From: Clostridia bacterium
GTDB lineage: Bacteria > Bacillota > Clostridia > Lutisporales > Lutisporaceae
Reading direction: 5' to 3'
DNA: 7,178 nucleotides
Assembly (NCBI GenBank): GCA_029256365.1
Contig: JAQSYB010000102.1
Coordinates: 1-7,178 of the forward strand
Shown: one piece after another, positions 5,749 to 7,178 of the stretch
Numbering within the stretch: position 1 is the first letter of the stretch
Layout: each line of letters starts with the position of its first letter
Notes under the pieces: model-generated
Told to the model about the DNA's origin: nothing
The model's database searches: none
Seen by the model: the letters and a program-made list of their open reading frames with translations, nothing else
Program-made: the position numbers and the translations under genes

Positions 5749-6234
5749 CTAATATGTAAATACCCTAAAATAGAAGACTGCAACAATGATGCTGCAGAGC
5801 ACTATTTTGGCGGTATTCCCCAAAAGCCAACCAATAAACACGGCAATTCCTGACTTAAATGCAATTTTCATATCCTTCCCAAAATAGAGCTCACCCAAAA
5901 TAACACCCGTCAGCTGTCCAATCACCAATCCTGGAACGCTGAATAGTATCAAACCGATTATACCCAGAATAACACTGGCTATAATACCATATTTAGAGGC
6001 TCCATACTTTTTGGCAGTAAGAATACTGGCAAGATAATCAATCCCCCATGCCAAGGCAGCCAACACTGCAAAAAAGACCAAATAGCCTATAGATATTACT
6101 TGAAAGTTGGTACTCCATGCATAAAGCAATGCACCGCCAAACACCAAACCAGTACCTGGCAGCATGGGTACAAAAATTCCAACCATGCCTACCAGCATGA
6201 TAATTGTACTAATTACTAAAAAAAGTATATTCAT
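5749..6234 (-). CDS. DUF456 family membrane protein
   Basis: This 161-aa protein is almost entirely hydrophobic, with about five membrane segments by eye (roughly 2-22, 27-41, 47-72, 82-116 and 127-157). The motif VPMLPGTGLVFGGALLYAW (22-40) and the later glycine-rich GIIGLILFSVPGLVIGQLTG with ILGELYFG (about 91-119) are the signature of the DUF456 family, whose function is not established. The length is typical. The ATG at 6234 has only a weak ribosome binding site (GGTGAAAG just upstream, or AAAGGT further back). It lies 70 bp after the MOSC gene and is followed by a hairpin terminator, so it may be transcribed alone or as the tail of the moaA operon. Nothing in the sequence ties it to cofactor synthesis. 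Confidence 0.85.
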   Translation of the reverse strand: MNILFLVISTIIMLVGMVGIFVPMLPGTGLVFGGALLYAWSTNFQVISIGYLVFFAVLAALAWGIDYLASILTAKKYGASKYGIIASVILGIIGLILFSVPGLVIGQLTGVILGELYFGKDMKIAFKSGIAVFIGWLLGNTAKIVLCSIIVAVFYFRVFTY

Positions 6235-6284
6235 TCTTTCACCGACCTTTGATTTCTATGAATAGTTTCGTCTATTTTCAAAGG

Positions 6285-6312
6285 TTTATACAAAAGCGAT
6301 CTCTTTACTCAA
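6285..6312 (-). promoter_or_regulatory. Possible promoter for the DUF456 gene
   Basis: The minus strand reads TTGAGT (6307-6312), a 16-nt spacer and TATAAA (6285-6290). The -35 box overlaps the stop codon of the MOSC gene. An 8-bp inverted repeat, ACCTTTGA (6278-6285) and TCAAAGGT (6245-6252), lies at the expected start site and reaches towards the ribosome binding site. It could be an operator, but this is inference. Confidence 0.4.
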
Positions 6313-6742
6313 TCACGCTGATCATGTCGCCTGATTTTATCGTACCTTCCTTCAGCACCTTTGTGAATATACCTTCCGTGGGCATGACACAATTGCCTAC
6401 CTGATGGAATATTGCACATTTTGTATGACATTCCTTGCCTATTTGAGTTACTTCATGTATTGTTTCACCTATTTGAAGCTTCGTACCAACTGGAAGCTCA
6501 TATAGTACGATGCCCTCCGTTGTTAGATTCTCTGCAAACTTCCCTGTACATAGACCTTCTATTCCCAATGCTTTCATTTTATTGATGCTTTCAATTCCCA
6601 ACAAGCTTACTTGTCTGTGCCAATTTCCTGCATGGGCATCCCCTACTAGACCGTGGTCTACCTGAAAAACACCAGACTCAATGGTTTTCTTTGGAACTCC
6701 CTTTTTTTCACTAATGTTTATTGCGATTACCCTTCCATTCAT
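6305..6742 (-). CDS. MOSC domain-containing protein
   Basis: This 145-aa protein is a stand-alone MOSC domain (the C-terminal domain of molybdenum cofactor sulfurases). It shows the conserved DHGLVGDAHAG (29-39) with WHRQVSLL, the segment KFAENLTTEGI (68-78), LPVGTKLQIGE (83-93), and the cysteine-rich GKECHTKCA (102-110) with Cys105, Cys109 and a further Cys118. MOSC proteins are thought to carry sulfur or bind pyranopterin-molybdenum cofactor; the exact role of this short clostridial type is unknown. In relatives a similar domain is often fused to, or next to, MogA. The ATG at 6742 has an excellent AAAGGAGGT ribosome binding site, and the 19-bp gap to moaA implies co-transcription, supporting a role in molybdenum or tungsten cofactor handling. 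Confidence 0.9.
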   Translation of the reverse strand: MNGRVIAINISEKKGVPKKTIESGVFQVDHGLVGDAHAGNWHRQVSLLGIESINKMKALGIEGLCTGKFAENLTTEGIVLYELPVGTKLQIGETIHEVTQIGKECHTKCAIFHQVGNCVMPTEGIFTKVLKEGTIKSGDMISVIE

Positions 6743-6761
6743 AAAACTACCTCCTTTATTC

Positions 6762-7178
6762 TTAACCGCCTATACGGTACATATCTCTTTCTATGGGTTT
6801 GTTGTTTTGACAGTTCAGATTGTGCTGTGCAGGTTTTTGAAGAATGGTCTCTTGAATAACCTGCTTCAAGCTGTCTCCTCTCCGCAACACCTCTTTGATG
6901 TCAATTTCTGTTTCAGTATGCAGGCAAGGCTTAAACTTACCATCCGCAGTAAGTCTAATTCTATTGCAGCTGCCGCAAAAGGTGTGGCTTATGGGATTAA
7001 TGAGCCCTACCTTGCCTTTTGCACCCGGCAACTTGTAATACTTTGCTGGACTGCTGAGGTCATCACTTTGAATGGGCTGAAGCTCTGGAACCCTCTTTAA
7101 GATTTCACCATTGGATATAAAATGCTTTTTTGCCCATTGCCCCGCTTGACCGATTGGCATAAGCTCTATAAATCTTAC
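6762..7178 (-). CDS. moaA: MoaA, GTP 3',8-cyclase, C-terminal part (truncated by window edge)
   Basis: This is the last 138 codons of the radical SAM enzyme that, with MoaC, converts GTP to cyclic pyranopterin monophosphate, the first step of molybdenum cofactor synthesis. The visible part starts at VRFIELMPIG, a conserved MoaA stretch, so the frame runs on past base 7178; the ATG at 7160 is an internal Met and not the start. The C-terminal [4Fe-4S] cluster motif is intact as CGSCNRIRLTADGKFKPC (CX2CX13C), and the protein ends in the conserved double glycine (RIGG) needed for catalysis in characterised MoaA. The N-terminal radical SAM CX3CX2C motif lies outside the window. The gene leads a run with the MOSC gene 19 bp downstream. 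Confidence 0.97.
   Translation of the reverse strand, partial: VRFIELMPIGQAGQWAKKHFISNGEILKRVPELQPIQSDDLSSPAKYYKLPGAKGKVGLINPISHTFCGSCNRIRLTADGKFKPCLHTETEIDIKEVLRRGDSLKQVIQETILQKPAQHNLNCQNNKPIERDMYRIGG

Noticed and set aside
6653..7100. Plus-strand frames of 68 and 139 codons opposite moaA and the MOSC gene
   Set aside because: Both genes beneath are clearly conserved, and these frames are their antisense shadows.
7026..7160. The ATG at 7160 as a start of a small separate gene
   Set aside because: The frame is open upstream to the window edge and codes for conserved MoaA residues (VRFIEL), so the Met is internal.

Overview
The window is a run of eight co-oriented genes, all on the minus strand, from what looks like a Firmicute of class Clostridia. 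The evidence is moderately AT-rich DNA, strong AAGGAG-type ribosome binding sites, sigma-A type promoters, a guanine riboswitch ahead of guaB, and anaerobe-type nickel-pincer and molybdopterin cofactor genes. An Alkaliphilus-like or Clostridium-like relative is a guess from protein flavour only.

In transcription order (high to low coordinates) the genes are: the 3' part of moaA (7178-6762, cut by the window edge); a MOSC-domain protein (6742-6305); a DUF456 membrane protein (6234-5749) closed by a hairpin; larB (5596-4850) and larC (4833-3541), which build the nickel-pincer nucleotide cofactor; guaB (3328-1877) and guaA (1851-319), which convert IMP to XMP and then GMP; a strong palindromic terminator; a probable 88-bp MITE-like repeat; and the first 29 codons of a lipoprotein gene with its own promoter (87-1).

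The best-resolved regulation lies between larC and guaB. A TTGACA-17-TATACT promoter sits inside the last codons of larC, so the guaBA transcript should start about where larC ends. Its leader carries a purine aptamer (3452-3520) with the cytosine that specifies guanine, followed by an intrinsic terminator (3407-3437). A 10-bp antiterminator helix that uses the 3' strand of P1 can be read directly, which predicts an OFF switch: guanine excess stops guaBA transcription. Any read-through from larBC must pass the same switch.

The larC gene is a single continuous frame, unlike the split larC1/larC2 of Lactobacillus plantarum. It carries an A9 run exactly at the junction of the two halves, and both alternative frames stop within six codons. 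It also encodes a long His-rich tract. No larA or larE is visible. I see no CRISPR array, phage gene, toxin-antitoxin pair or defence system, and no wholly new system. The most worthwhile items are the larC slippery junction, the nested guaB promoter with riboswitch, the orphan larBC pair and the MITE-like element.
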